From Rhinolophus ferrumequinum (Eukaryota > Chordata > Mammalia > Chiroptera > Rhinolophidae): a stretch of 64,000 bases of DNA. The stretch spans positions 72,683,008-72,747,007 of the forward strand of contig NC_046295.1 of NCBI RefSeq assembly GCF_004115265.2, read 5' to 3'. The number at the start of each line of letters is the position of its first letter. The stretch's first letter is position 1. The notes beneath the pieces are model-generated. The model ran no database searches, was not told the origin of the DNA, and worked only from the letters and a program-made list of their open reading frames with translations. Below, one piece after another: positions 1-11,800 of the stretch. The position numbers and the translations under genes were made by a program.

Positions 1-500
1 GCCATGATGAGAATAATTACAACGTATATGGACAATAATTACAATGCCCAAGGGACATGGGCAAGTGCTACAAAGCAAGGCTTAAAAAAACAACAGAGAG
101 AAGTTGAAAAACTACATTTAGCTGCACAGCACTGCATTTATAACTAGGAGATATTTCTCATCATCTCTAGCAATGGGTCCGACATGAACATCTCATCTAT
201 TTCTTCTGATAACAGTATTGATACTTGATATCTATATCTACATCTATAGGGACTAGTATAGTATAGACAGTGGAGATGCACGTTTCTTGTTACTAGTATG
301 TGCAAAATATTCGTTTTCCATTATTTTACTTTGAACCTTTCTATGTCCTTATATCTGAGAGGTGTCCAATGTTAATATAATAGTGTAAAGGTGGAATTTG
401 ATGTTTTTATGTAAATCAACAATTATTATATTTTGGACAATTTGATCTAATAACCTTAAATGCAATCAGAATATGTTTGAATTTATATCTTCCATATTAC

Positions 501-738
501 TACCATGTTTTCCCCAAAATAAGATTCAGCCAACCATTAGCTCTAATGTGTCTTTTGGAGCAATAATTAATATAAGACCTGGTATTATATTATGTTATGA
601 TATGTTATGATATGTTATATTATAAGACCCGGTCTTATATTATATTAAAATAAGACCACATCTTATATTAATTTTTGCTCCAAAAGATGCATAACAGCTG
701 AAGATCCAGCTAGGTCTTATTTTTGGTGAAATACGGTA
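501..738. mobile_element. Palindromic MITE, unit 1
   Basis: Inverted ends start with TAC and carry an AAAATAAGACCTAGC-like arm on both sides. The internal half-sites (CTCCAAAAGATGCAT and its complement) are also mirror images. The flanking TA suggests a Tc1/mariner-type target, but I cannot name the family. It has no coding capacity. The loop is AT-rich with an ATGTT/ATATGTT repeat that expands elsewhere in the unit. Confidence 0.8.
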
Positions 739-1399
739 TATGTTTCCTATTTGAGTCATTTTCATAATTATTCTCACTTCTATGTCTCCCTTTTGATTAA
801 ATAGATGTTTTGTTATTATATTACCCATCTATTAACTTATTAATCATACATTATTATTATTGTATAACTTTAACTATTAACTAACTATTATTATTATTGT
901 ATGACTCTTCTGTGCTTTATGTAGAAAGTACTTCTTGCTTCCTCTTTAAATTTTTAAAAATGTAGTATAATATGCATAACATGAAATTGGTCTTTTTAAC
1001 CATTTGAGGTATCAATTCAGCGGCATTTAGTACATTCATCACAACCATCTCATTCTAGGTCCTCTAAAGGAAACTCTGTGGGACATCAACGCAATTGAAT
1101 ATTTTGCAACTGTGAAAAAAACAGCAAAGATAACTATGAATCAATATAGAGGGATTTTCAGGACATATTGTGAAATGGAAAAATATGCAATCTATAGCAT
1201 GCTACCTTTTGTGTAACAATGAAGGGGAAATAAAAAATATACATGTATTTGTCCATTTTATGTAAAAGAAACACAAGAAGAATAAATCAGAAACTAGTGA
1301 GACTACTGTCCTACAGGACGTAGGTGGGGATAAGTAGAAAAAACGAGCAGATGAGCACATTTATTTGTATAGGGCCACATTAGTTCTTCTATTTGTCTG

Positions 1400-1569
1400 G
1401 ATACTGAATCTCCTGAAGAGAAGCTGAGGAGCTGGGCAGCAGCCTGGAGCAGGTGTCTGAACTCACCGATGATGAGTACAGGTCAGAGGAGCTGGAAATC
1501 TGCACCTGGCGATGGATCTGCCTGTGGGCTCGTGGGTGGTGTATGAGACTCTGTGCTTGTGAGTGTGCT

Positions 1570-1601
<32 letters not shown>

Positions 1602-2370
1602 GTATGCCTGTGTACATGTCAGTTGGTGGCTGCATGTATGTGTGTGTACTACACATGTGACTCACAGCCTGACTATTTCCTGACTTACATCCAATCGGGA
1701 CCCTGTTTCAGTGCGTGGAGACCAAGTTACCAGCCTCCCAGCGTGTGATTAGGGACTCCTGACTCACACCCATGGTCATAAATTTCTGCATCACAGCTGA
1801 GCGATGAGAGCTGAGCATCGGGATGAGAGTGTTGTCTGGTTGCTGGAGGAGAAGAGGCCGAACTCACCAAGGAACCGAGCTCAGAAGGACTCAAACCTCA
1901 GCTCAGCAGTGTGTGCTAGTGCATGTGGGAGCTGTGTCTGTGCGTGACACACGCTTGTGAGAGCAGGAATGTGTATTGTTTGCTGTTGCCTGTGTGTATG
2001 TTCCCGTGGGTACCTTACCACGTGCAAGGGGTGTGGGTGGTGGCTTAGTGACTGCCTGTGACACACAGGCTTCACTGCCCCAGCTGACTGTCTTCCCCGG
2101 GAAGGGGTCGGGTCAGACGGCACCTCTCAGTAATGGGATGGTGTGTGCTGTTGGTGCAGTGAGTGTGGCTGGGTGTGCATGTGTGTTTTGGGGCATCTGA
2201 TTTGCATCCATGACCTTAAGTATTTCCTTTAGGGCCCTCCTTCTGGGGCACCATTGGCTGAGATAACTGAACTCTAAGCAAGTCCCTGTTTCCTGAAACA
2301 GATCTGCTATCACTTTCATGTAGCTGAGTGTGAAGGAGTCATTCAGAATTTTGCAACCCTTTTCTTTCAT
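1400..2370. repeat. GT-containing block, first copy in unit 1
   Basis: A stretch of about 1 kb with (GT)n at about 1567-1598 repeats at 4200-5187 in the same unit, at 10832-11800 and 13645-14615 in unit 2, and as a truncated start at 21836 in unit 3. Open frames here come from the (GT)n and give poly-Cys-Val or poly-Thr-His. I see no gene and do not recognise the sequence. Confidence 0.85.
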
Positions 2371-2538
2371 ATGTTATGTTATGTTATGTTATGTTATGTT
2401 ATGTTATGTTATGTTATGTTATGTTATATAAGTCCCGGTCTTATATTAAAATAAGACCACATCTTATATTAAATTTTGCTCCAAAAGATGAATTACAGCT
2501 GATGGTCCAACTAGGTCTTATTTTAGGGAAACACGGTA
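2371..2538. mobile_element. Half MITE with (ATGTT)n at a duplication junction, unit 1
   Basis: Only the right arm is present (about 2428-2538). The left arm is replaced by (ATGTT)n at 2371-2427, joined directly to the end of the GT-containing block, which continues differently at 5187. The junction of the internal module duplication therefore lies in the loop of this MITE. Confidence 0.8.
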
Positions 2539-2679
2539 TACGTTTTCTATTTGAGACATTTTCGTAATTATTCTCACTTCTATCTCTCCCTTTTGATTAA
2601 ATATATATTTTGTTATTATATTCCCCATCTATTAACTTATTAATCATACATTATTATTATTTTATACTTTTCTGTAGAG

Positions 2680-3125
2680 GTTACTTCCTGCCTTTCCTTT
2701 AAATTTTTAAAAATGTAGTAACATATGCATAACATGAAATTGACCGATTTAACCATTTGAGGTATCAATTCAGTGGCATTTAGTACATTCATCACTACCA
2801 TCTCATTCTAGGTCCCCTGAAGGAAACTCTGTGGGACAGCAACGCACTTGAGTACTTTGCAACTGTGAAAAAAACAGCAAAGATATCTATGAGTCAATAT
2901 GGAGGGATTTCCAGGACATATTGTTAAATGGGAAAAAACACAATCTACAGCACACGACCTTTTGTGTATAAATGAAGGGGGAATAAAAAATATACATGTA
3001 TTCGTCCATTTTACGTAAAAGAAACACAAGAAGAATAAATCAGAAACTCGTGAGACTGCTCTCCTACAGGAGGTGGGTGGGACTGGGTAGAAAAGATGGG
3101 GTGATGAGTACATTTGTTGGCATAG
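2680..3125 (+). mobile_element. Old L1 3'-end fragment
   Basis: The sequence reads as the degraded 3' part of an old mammalian L1 (L1M type): short A-rich blocks and a stretch around 2850-3000 typical of these 3' ends. A second copy lies at about 970-1375, and others at 10440-10800, 12110-12555 and 19880-20285 in the other units. The assignment is from memory of the family. Confidence 0.55.
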
Positions 3126-4190
3126 TTTTGATCATGTGACCTATTACCACCTAAATTAAGGAGAAGAGGTGGTGAATAAAGTAAAAGAGAATAAAAGAAA
3201 ACAAGTGAACCTAAGTACATTGAAAATCAATACCATTATTAGACTTAAGGGGAAACTAAAATAACTAAGCTAAGTTATTCTTGAACCCAGATTTTGTCTA
3301 CATGCTCTCACAATAAAATAAAAAACTCCTGGGAACAAAGCTTTGAGCTGCAGTTAGTGGGTCATTAGTAGTGGTATTAATGTAGAAATAGGAATAGTGG
3401 TGTTCATGAGTGGGGATTAGGATCTTCTTACAGGAGAATGCAACTAATAAATGTATTAATAGAAGAAACGTTAGAATTAGAAAACCAGCATTTGGCCTCC
3501 ACATTTGCGATAACTTTGTCACACAAAAATCACCAGTGGATGTTAAACACAGTGGGTGTAATTATTAAAGAAAAAAGGTAACTTGTATAGTCTCAAAATA
3601 CCTACCCAAATGATACCTATTAATTTCAAGGTTAAAACAGTAACTTTACAGTAGAGAACCTGGCAGACACCACTGTAGTCAATTGATCAAGGACAAGAAA
3701 CACTAGTAAGTGCAAAAATTGGTGTCATGCCTTCTGATGATAAGCACTGTGGTACATCGGCCATAAATCTAAGCCTGAGTTATACATCCATACATCCATA
3801 CAAACAAACATAGAGAAGGTAAACAGAGTAAAATGTTACCCATTAGGGAATCTGGGTGAAGCCTGCCCAGGAATTCTTCATGTCATGTTTACAACTCAAC
3901 TCTATCTTTAGAATCATTTCAAAATAAAAAGTTGAAAAGTCTTTTATGTCCCAGCTGGAAAAATGCCAAAGAACACAGGCGTCCAGGTCACAGCTGGCAT
4001 CAGGGACACCATTTCCTGGGACCCCAGATCTTTGGCTCTTGGACACGCAGCTCCCCAAAGGACAGGAAGAAATTAGCCAGAAGCCTGGGGACTTTGTTTC
4101 AGTCCTCTCATTACTAATTAACTGCTATCTTTAGACACTTCTCTGGAGCTGGTTAAGGAACACGAAAGTTTGTTAGAAGCACTAGGGCCA
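3126..4190. other. Segment Y of the module, gene-free
   Basis: This segment of about 1.06 kb lies between old-L1 sequence and the second GT block. It also occurs at 12550-13640 and 20290-21830, but is missing between the first old-L1 copy and the first GT block (about 1375-1400 and 10800-10832). It looks like old L1-type sequence ending near 3930. I see no gene in it. Confidence 0.6.
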
Positions 4191-4194
4191 CAGA

Positions 4195-4379
4195 TAGTCC
4201 TTTTCATCTGGATACTGAGTCTCCTGGAGAGAAGCTGAGGAGCTGGGCAGCAGCCTGGAGCAGGTGTCTGAACTCACCGATGATGAGTACAGGTCAGAGG
4301 AGCTGGAAATCTGCATCTGGTGATGGATCTGCCTGTGGGCTCGTGGGTGGTGTATGAGACTCTTTGCTCATGAGTGTGC

Positions 4380-4414
<35 letters not shown>

Positions 4415-5187
4415 GTATGCCTGTGTATATGTCATTTGGTTGCTGCATGTATGTGTGTGTACTACATGTGTGACTCACAGCCTGACTATTTCCTGAGTTA
4501 CATCCAATCTGGACCCTGTTTCAGTGCGTGGAGACCAAGTTACTAGCCTCCCAGCGTGTGATTAGGGACTCCTGACTCACACCCTTGATCATAAATTTCT
4601 GCACCACAGCTGAGCGATGAGGGCAAAGCATCGGGAGTGAGAGTGTTGTCTCGCTGCTGGAGGAGAAGAGGTTCGAACTCACCAAGGAACCGAGCTTAGA
4701 AGGGCTCAAACCTCAGCTCAGCAGTGTGTGCTAGTGCACGTGGGAGCTGTGTCTGTGAGTGACACACACGTGTGTGAGAGCAGGAATGTGTATTGTTTGC
4801 TGTTGCCTATGTGTATGTCACCGTGGGTGCGTCACCACGTGCATGAGGTGTGGGTGGTGATTTAGTGACTGCCTGTGACTGAACAGGCTTCTGTGCCCCA
4901 GCTGACTGTCTTCCCTGGGAAGGGGATGGGTCAGACGGCACCTCTCAGTAATGGGAGGGTGTCTGCTTTGGTGCAGTGAGTGTGGCTGCGTGTGCATGTG
5001 TGTTTTGGGGCATCTGATTTGCATCCATGACCTCAAGTATTTCCTTAAGGGCCCTCCTTGTGGGGCATCATTGGCTGAGATAACTGAACTCTAAGCAAGT
5101 CCCTGTTTCCTGAAATACACCTGCTATCACTTTCATATAGCTGAGTGTGAAGGAGTCATTCAGAATTTTGCAACCCTTTCCTTTCAT
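4195..5187. repeat. GT-containing block, second copy in unit 1
   Basis: Second copy of the block at 1400, with (GT)n near 4379-4410. It is followed by unit sequence, with a MIR-like stretch at about 5300-5410, instead of the MITE loop. It is non-coding and its function is unknown. Confidence 0.85.
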
Positions 5188-5655
5188 TAAATATCCCCAC
5201 AAAAAGAAAGAAAGATAGAAAATGACAACAATAACAACAAAACTCTGTGCATCATGTTGTGTGAAGTTACTGGACCGAATCGCCATCAAATAATGGTGAG
5301 AACTTGAGAAAGTTACTTAACTCTTTGGCCTCAGTTTCCACATGTATAAAAAAGGAAAGAATTGCATTTGCCTTGTGGATCTTACGGAGGGTCTTGGTAA
5401 ATATTTCTTGTATAAATAGAAGTTAATGTATTTGAGAATTTTTTTCAGTTTTAAAGTTTATAAATATGAAGGAATGAAATTATCTAGGCAGGGGACTAAG
5501 AAAATTTTGGACACCTTTGGGTCCTCACAACTCTGAAATAATGTACTGTGCTTGGCCCCCGCTAACCAACAGAAGGGAGGTTTCCTGTGTATTGGTTAAA
5601 AACATGGGCTCTGATCACACAGACGTACTGGACTGAACCCCATGGAGTAGCTAAT

Positions 5656-6345
5656 ACGTGGTAACTTTTTTTTTTTTTAGGGTTGAACTTGAAACATTTA
5701 TTTATTTATTTATTTATTTATTTATTTTGTATTAGTTTCAGGTGTACAGAACAATGTAATAGTTAAACATTTATCATTTATATCCCTCACACAGTGATAA
5801 CTCCCTTCCCCCATCTACCACCCCTCTGACATCTCATACAACCATAATATTTCCATTGCCTCTATCCCTAATGCTGTACTCCGCTTCTTGTATATATATA
5901 AAATTGTAGTTAACATTCATTATTGTTCAGCTTCAGCTTCAAGTGTACAGTGCAGTGATCAGGCATCTACAGAAACAGTCTCAGGGACACAGAGGAAAAA
6001 CTGAGGGCCGCTAGATGGGAGGGAGAGGCGGGGATAAGGGGGAAGGTGAGTGGACTAGAAAACACAATCAGTACCCACAAGACTACCACGGGGATACAAA
6101 AGTCAATTTGGGGAATGTAATCAATAATGTTGTAAAGACTTTTTTTTTTTTTAATTTTATTTTTTAAATTTATTGGGGTGACAATTGTTAGTAAAATTAC
6201 ATAGATTTCAGGTTTGCAATTCTGTATCACATCATCCATAAATTACACTGTGTGTTCACCACCCAGAGTCAGTTCCCCTTCCATCACCATATATTTGATC
6301 CCCCTTACCCTCATCTCCCACCCCCCGTGGTAACTTTTAATCTAC
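5656..6345 (-). mobile_element. Composite of truncated L1 3' ends, unit 1
   Basis: Poly-T at 5668 followed by (ATTT)n and a 3' UTR on the minus strand up to about 5935; a short composite at 5930-6135 holding L1 3' sequence in both orientations; then a second poly-T at 6141 and another minus-strand 3' end to about 6345, containing TTATTGGGGTGACAATTG. These resemble young bat-type L1 3' ends. No open reading frame remains. Confidence 0.75.
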
Positions 6346-6353
6346 AGAAAATA

Positions 6354-6360
<7 letters not shown>

Positions 6361-6398
<38 letters not shown>
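6361..6398. repeat. (CA)n microsatellite, unit 1
   Basis: A pure CA run that directly follows the L1 3' UTR. The unit 2 counterpart at about 15812-15866 has (TA)n followed by (CA)n. Confidence 0.95.
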
Positions 6399-6400
<2 letters not shown>

Positions 6401-6598
6401 TATACTATGTACATTTTTGACAATATACTATATACTATATACATCTATAGACAATACATATCAATTTATATATATCTCATATATTATAGATACAGATATA
6501 TATGTGTTTGTGTTGGTGTCATTCTTCCCCTACTGTTGTGTGCCTATGGAATTTTTGTCATTTCTGTTCCAATATCTTAAACCTAAATAGGTCAAAGA

Positions 6599-8035
6599 AC
6601 ACAAATTCTTAGTGCAGCTGTGAAGAGGTGCCGCGTCCAGCACGATGAGGGTTGTGGGGAGCGAGGAGGGCAGCGCAGGGTTAAGAAAAGACAGTAGCCA
6701 TGAATAGAGTTTAAGTGCCAGGGCCAAGGGACCGGCAGCCTCAAAGACTGGGCTGTGGGCTGTGGTGCCTAATCGGGCCTCTACATCAGCTTTTATTAGT
6801 TAGGTGGGGAAGCAAAGGAGATAAAGCTTGTCAATCTCAAGATCTGTGAATTCCACACACTACAATAGGAAACTGATTCAAGCCAATCACCCTTACCTGC
6901 AGGCAGCTGCACCACAAGTCTCAGGGTGTCTGTACTTCCCCAATGGACAAAACCTAGATGCATATGAATAGATGGAGAGCACATCATTGAATCTCTTCCC
7001 TTGCAGGTTTTGGAAGGAATGCAGCCACAGGCAGAGGCTTTCCTTAGCCTGGGGAAGGTGGGGGGCTGTGCCCACCTCTACGAACCCCCTGGGTTCTCCT
7101 GTTGGTCCCCACTCTACTGTGCCTGTCTGAGGTTTCTTTCCACGTGGAAAATCGTACCCGTCTTTGACTCTCCAGTCTTCTTTGGGCCAAACAGGGAGAC
7201 ATAAGATACAAACACAAAGGTGTAGCAAAGTCCCTGAAAGGATCCCTCTCACAGACTCTCCTTTCTTTGGGGACAAGTACAAGGAGACAGATAGGTAGAC
7301 TGCTGCGTGGCGACAAAGAGGTTTTAAATCTGGGAATGTAAGGCTGATGTGTGCATTTAGTTAGAAAATGTAGGTAAAGTTCTAGCCCAGACCCAACTGT
7401 TTACCAAAAGCTCAGCATTATTAGGAAAGACAGTTTGAGGACGATTCTGATTTGGGAGCTATTCTGGCTTCAAGAGGCTTTGACTGGCCCCCATTTCTAG
7501 AGTGTTCGTGAGTTTACAGCTGTAGGTCAGCGGGACGCGGCAGCTTCACAGGAGTGTGACAACGCCTAACACGCCTCAGCACTGGGGTCTCACGTGTTTC
7601 TTTAAGGCAGAAACAACTGGTACCAGTTTGCCGAGGCTCATCCACTACTTCTGCCGCAGTGAACTATTATGGTTTGGCTCTGGCCTGGGCAGAAATGGTC
7701 TCTCTATGCTGATCATTTTCTACACGCACAGAGGGCAGGGACCTTCCTTTCTTGTTCACTGCTGCACCTCAGTCCTGGTAGAGGTCCCGACACAGACTCG
7801 AGGTTCCATAAATAATGGCTGAAGGAAACTCTGAACGCCCTCTTGCTTCTGCGCCATGACGTCTTGTTGGCTGATTAGGGTGTGATGTTTTCCTGGAGCC
7901 AGACTGGGATGGAGCAAAGGCGCCTGTGTCCACAGGAGCGAGGAATTAACAGAGGGGACTTACACGTTCATGGTTTTCCCAGAGCAGGACCACGAGATGT
8001 GATCGTCCTGTCATCCTTTCTAGGTTCCTGAGATT
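6599..8035. other. Upstream region of the first OR, no gene
   Basis: This is unique-looking sequence shared with 16070-17505 in unit 2. It contains one CCCCTGGG core (7086-7093) that fits the O/E core CCCNNGGG and is changed in unit 2. Open frames on either strand are not conserved as proteins. It presumably holds the 5' non-coding exon and intron of the OR, but I cannot place a transcription start. Confidence 0.5.
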
Positions 8036-8072
8036 CCCAAACCTCCTCCATCCCCAGCAGACACAGGGCAGC

Positions 8073-9005
8073 ATGAGGCCTGAGAACCAGAGCAGCGTGT
8101 CCCACTTCCTCCTGCGGGGGCTCCCCATCCGGCCCGAGCAGCAGGGCGCGTTCTTCGCCCTGTTCCTGGCCATGTACCTGACCACGGTGCTGGGGAACCT
8201 GCTCCTTATCCTGCTCATCAGGCTGGACGCTCGCCTGCACACGCCCATGTACTTCTTCCTCAGCCACTTGGCCTGCTCTGACGTTGCTGTTTCATCTGTC
8301 ACCGTCCCTAAGATGCTCATGGACATGCTGACTCAGGACCAATCCATCCCCTATGTAGGGTGCATTTTTCAGTTGTATGTTTTCATAGTTTTTGGTGCTT
8401 TTGACAATCTCCTTCTAGCGGTGATGGCGTATGACAGGTACGTGGCCGTCTGTCACCCTCTACACTACCCCAGCATCATGAGGGAGGAGCTGTGTGTGAC
8501 GCTGGTGGCTGGCTCCTGGGTTGTCTCCTTTGTCCATGCCCTCTTGCACACCCTCCTCTTGGTCCGACTGTCCTTCTGCGCTGACAGTACCATCAACCAC
8601 TTTTTCTGTGACCTCACTGTGCTCCTGAAGCTGAGCTGCTCGGACATCTCCGTCAATGAGCTGGTCCTCTTCACTGAGGGAGGAATACTTTTAATCGTGC
8701 CTTTGGGGAGTGTCTTATGCTCATATATCTGTATAGGGACTATCATCCTGAGGGTCCCTACCACAAAGAGACTCTTGAAAGCCTTTTCTACCTGTGGCTC
8801 CCATCTCTTTGTGGTATCGTTTTATTACGGGACTCTCGCAAGCGTTTACTTTTTCTCTTCATCGTGGGACTCCAAAGACATAATTGCTTCAGTCATGTAC
8901 ACAGCAGTTACACCCATGCTGAATCCCTTCATCTATAGCCTGAGGAACAGAGACATAAAACAGGCCCTACGTGTGTTTGTCAATAGGACTAACTTCTTCA
9001 AGTGA
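8073..9005 (+). CDS. Olfactory receptor, family 1 (OR1J-like N-terminus), intact
   Basis: Intronless odorant GPCR of 310 residues, expected in the ciliary membrane of olfactory sensory neurons, where it would couple to Golf. Visible landmarks: N-glycosylation site NQS at residue 5, GN in TM1 (41-42), PMYFFLSHL in TM2 (58-66), Cys97 for the TM3-loop disulfide, [12 protein letters not shown] after TM3 (118-129), Cys169/179/189 in loop 2, SY in TM5 (217-218), KAFSTCGSHL in TM6 (236-245) and [12 protein letters not shown] in TM7 (281-292). The start fits the 3' splice site at 8056-8057 (ATCCCCAG). Residues 1-95 are nearly identical to the OR1J4-like genes at 45200 and 53913, but residues 100-310 are clearly different, with TEGG in TM5, and I cannot assign them to a human OR1 subfamily. 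It may belong to a lineage absent from human, or be an OR1J gene converted at its 5' half. Confidence 0.95.
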   Translation: MRPENQSSVSHFLLRGLPIRPEQQGAFFALFLAMYLTTVLGNLLLILLIRLDARLHTPMYFFLSHLACSDVAVSSVTVPKMLMDMLTQDQSIPYVGCIFQLYVFIVFGAFDNLLLAVMAYDRYVAVCHPLHYPSIMREELCVTLVAGSWVVSFVHALLHTLLLVRLSFCADSTINHFFCDLTVLLKLSCSDISVNELVLFTEGGILLIVPLGSVLCSYICIGTIILRVPTTKRLLKAFSTCGSHLFVVSFYYGTLASVYFFSSSWDSKDIIASVMYTAVTPMLNPFIYSLRNRDIKQALRVFVNRTNFFK

Positions 9006-9458
9006 CAATCACTAAATCCTCACATCGCAGTCATGAGCACAGCGAGCTATCTCTCCTAAGATGATTGCGAGGTCGACATCTCCATATAACTTCAATAGAA
9101 CATGCATTCTGCTGTCATATGTAGTGCTGTGAATATGTCAACTAGGACAAGTTTGCTACTTGGATTGGTGATAATTCTGTATCCCTAATTAATGTTGTTG
9201 CCTATTCATCTCTTTTGAAATATGTGCAAAACCCTATGCAAACATGTCACAATTAAAATTTGGATTTGTCTTTTTCTCCTTGTAATATGTCAATTTTTGC
9301 TTATATTTTGTTTATAGTATGTTATTCAGGACACACCGATTTGGCGTCACAATATTGCAGTGGTGAGCTGAAGCTGGCTTTCATTGGCTTTGAACTGATT
9401 GTGTGCCTGTCTCTGCAACTCACATTCAATGACGTCATGTTTGTAGACTGAAATCATC
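9006..9458. other. 3' flank of the first OR
   Basis: AT-rich sequence repeated at 18473-18926. It presumably contains the 3' UTR; an ATTAAA-type hexamer lies near 9253. The short open frame at 9260 is kept in both copies only because the DNA is duplicated. I see no gene. Confidence 0.5.
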
Positions 9459-9969
9459 CACGATAAGAATAATTACAATGGACTTGGGCAGTAACTACAA
9501 TGCCCAAGGGACATGGGCAAGTGCTACAAAGCAAGGCTTGTAAAAAAAGCAAAAAAAAAAAAAAAAAAACTGAGAAGTTTAAAAATACATTTAGCAGCAC
9601 ACCACTGCATTTATAATTAGAAAATATTTTCTTATTATCACTAGCAATGGGTCCTAAATGAAACTTTCATCTATTTCTTCTGATAGTAGTATAGAAAGTT
9701 GATATCTTTATCTACATCTATAGATACTAGTATAGTATAGACAGTAAAGATGCAAGTTTCTTGTGACTAGTATGTGCAAAATATTCCTTTTCCATTATTT
9801 TACTTTAAACCTTTCTACGTCCTTATATCTGTGAGGTGTCCACTGTTAATAGTGAAAAGGCGGATTTTGATGTTTTTATGTAATCAACAATTATTATATT
9901 TCTGGAGAATTTAATCTACTAACATTGAATGCAATCATGATATATTTTAATTTATATTTTCAATATTAC

Positions 9970-10210
9970 TACTGTGTTTCCCCGAAAATAAGACCTAGCC
10001 GGACCATCAGCTCTAATGCACCTTTTGGAGCAATAATTAATATAAGGCCTGGTATTATATTCTATTATATAACATTATATTGTATTTTATTATATAAGAC
10101 CCGATCTTATATTATATTAAAATAAGATCGGGTCTTATATTAATATTTGCTCCAAAAGATGCATTAGAGGTGATGGTCCAGCTAGGTCTTATTTTTGGTG
10201 AAATACCGTA
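9970..10210. mobile_element. Palindromic MITE, unit 2
   Basis: Same element at the equivalent place in unit 2, with better preserved ends (TACTGTGTTTCCCCGAAAA on the left and its mirror on the right). It is about 241 bp, flanked by TA, and non-coding. Confidence 0.82.
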
Positions 10211-10831
10211 TATATTTTCTATTTGAGACATTTTCATAATTATTCTCACTTCTATCTCTCCCTTTTGATTAAATATATATTTTGTTATTATATTCCCCAT
10301 CTATTAACTTATTAATCATACATTATTATTTTATGACTTTTCAGTGCTTTGTGTAGTGATTACTTCTTGCTTCCTCTTTAAATTTTTTAATATGTAGTAT
10401 AATATGCATAACATGAAATTAGTCTTTTTAACCATTTGAGGTATCAATTCAGCGGCATTTAGTACATTCATCACCACCATCTCATTCTAGGTCCCCTGAA
10501 GGAAACTCTGTGGGACATCAACGCAATTGAGTACTTTGCAACTGTGAAAAAAACAGCAAAGATAACTATGAATCAATATAGAGGGATTTCAAGGACATAT
10601 TGTGAAATGGAAAAATATGCAATCTATAGCATGCTACCTTTTGTGTAACAATGAAGGGGAAATAAAAAATATACATGTATTCGTCCATTTTATGTAAAAG
10701 AAACACAAGAAGAATAAATCAGAAACTAGTGAGACTACTGTCCTACAGGAGGTAGGTGGGAATAAGTAGAAAAGACGAGCAGATGAGCACATTTATTTGT
10801 ATAGGGCCACATTAGTTCTTCTATTTGTCTG

Positions 10832-11000
10832 GATACTGAGTCTCCTGAAGAGAAGCTGAGGAGCTGGGCAGCAGCCTGGAGCAGGTGTCTGAACTCACCG
10901 ATGATGAGTACAGGTCAGAGGAGCTGGAAATCTGCACCTGGCGATGGATCTGCCTGTGGGCTCGTGGGTGGTGTATGAGACTCTGTGCTCGTGAGTGTGC

Positions 11001-11035
<35 letters not shown>

Positions 11036-11800
11036 GTATGCCTGTGTACATGTCAGTTGGTGGCTGCATGTATGTGTGTGTACTACATATGTGACTCACA
11101 GCCTGACTATTTCTGGACTTACATCCAGTCGGGACCCTGTTTCAGTGCGTGGAGACCAAGTTACCAGCCTCCCAGCGTGTGATTAGGGACTCCTGACTCA
11201 CACCCATGGTCATAAATTTCTGCATCACAGCTGAGCGATGAGAGCTGAGCATCGGGAGTGAGACTGTTTCGCTGCTGGAGGAGAAGAAGCCCGATCTCAC
11301 CAAGGAACCGAGCTCAGAAGGGCTCAAACCTCAGCTTAGCAGTGTGTGCTAGTGCATGTGGGAGCTGTGTCTGTGAGTGACACATGCGTGTGAGAGCAGG
11401 AATGTGTATTGTTTGCTGTTGCCTGTGTGTATGTTCCCGTGGGTACATTACCACGTGCATGAGGTGTGGGTGGTGGCTTAGTGACTGCCTTTGACAGACA
11501 GGCTTCACTGCCCCAGCTGACTGTCTTCCCTGGGAAGGGGACGGGTCAGACGGCACCTCTCAGTAATGGGACGGTGTGTGCTTTGGTGCAGTGAGTGTGG
11601 CTGGGTGTGCATGTGTGTTTTAGGGCATCTGATTTGCATCCATGACCTCAAGTATTTCCTTAAGGGCCCTCCTTCTGGGGCACCATTGGCTGAGATAACT
11701 GAACTCTAAGCAAGTCCCTGTTTCCTGAAACAGACCTGCTATCACTTTCATGTAGCTGAGTGTGAAGGAGTCATTCAGAATTTTGCAACCCTTTACTTTC
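10832..11800. repeat. GT-containing block, first copy in unit 2
   Basis: Equivalent of 1400-2370, with (GT)n at about 11001-11030. It ends at the (ATGTT)n junction. No gene is supported. Confidence 0.85.

Larger units (their letters stand above)
1..9458. repeat. Tandem unit 1 of about 9.47 kb (left edge outside window)
   Basis: Position 1 onward aligns with 9459 onward and 18927 onward, so the window opens at or just inside a unit. Order within the unit: palindromic MITE, old L1 3' end, a (GT)n-containing block, a second copy of these with extra sequence, young L1 3' ends on the minus strand, then the OR gene at 8073. The offset to unit 2 is about 9430-9470 bases throughout, the drift coming from microsatellites and small indels. 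Confidence 0.93.

Noticed and set aside
1453-1748. Frames rich in Cys-Val or Thr-His around the (GT)n tracts
   Set aside because: They are translations of the dinucleotide repeat, with no start context or conservation beyond the duplicated DNA.
2085-2105. TTCCCCGGGAA / TTCCCTGGGAA palindromes in the GT blocks as O/E sites
   Set aside because: The half-sites are one base apart; the O/E consensus needs two.
2376-2567. Repetitive MLCYV protein
   Set aside because: It is the (ATGTT)n repeat read in frame into the MITE arm; the same occurs at 11806.
7946-8326. Open frames on the strand opposite the OR 5' half, repeated at every OR (for example 17414-17794, 40611-40945, 45164-45453, 53877-54166, 62431-62766)
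   Set aside because: They are frames opposite a GC-rich conserved coding stretch; they recur only because the OR sequence recurs and show no domain.
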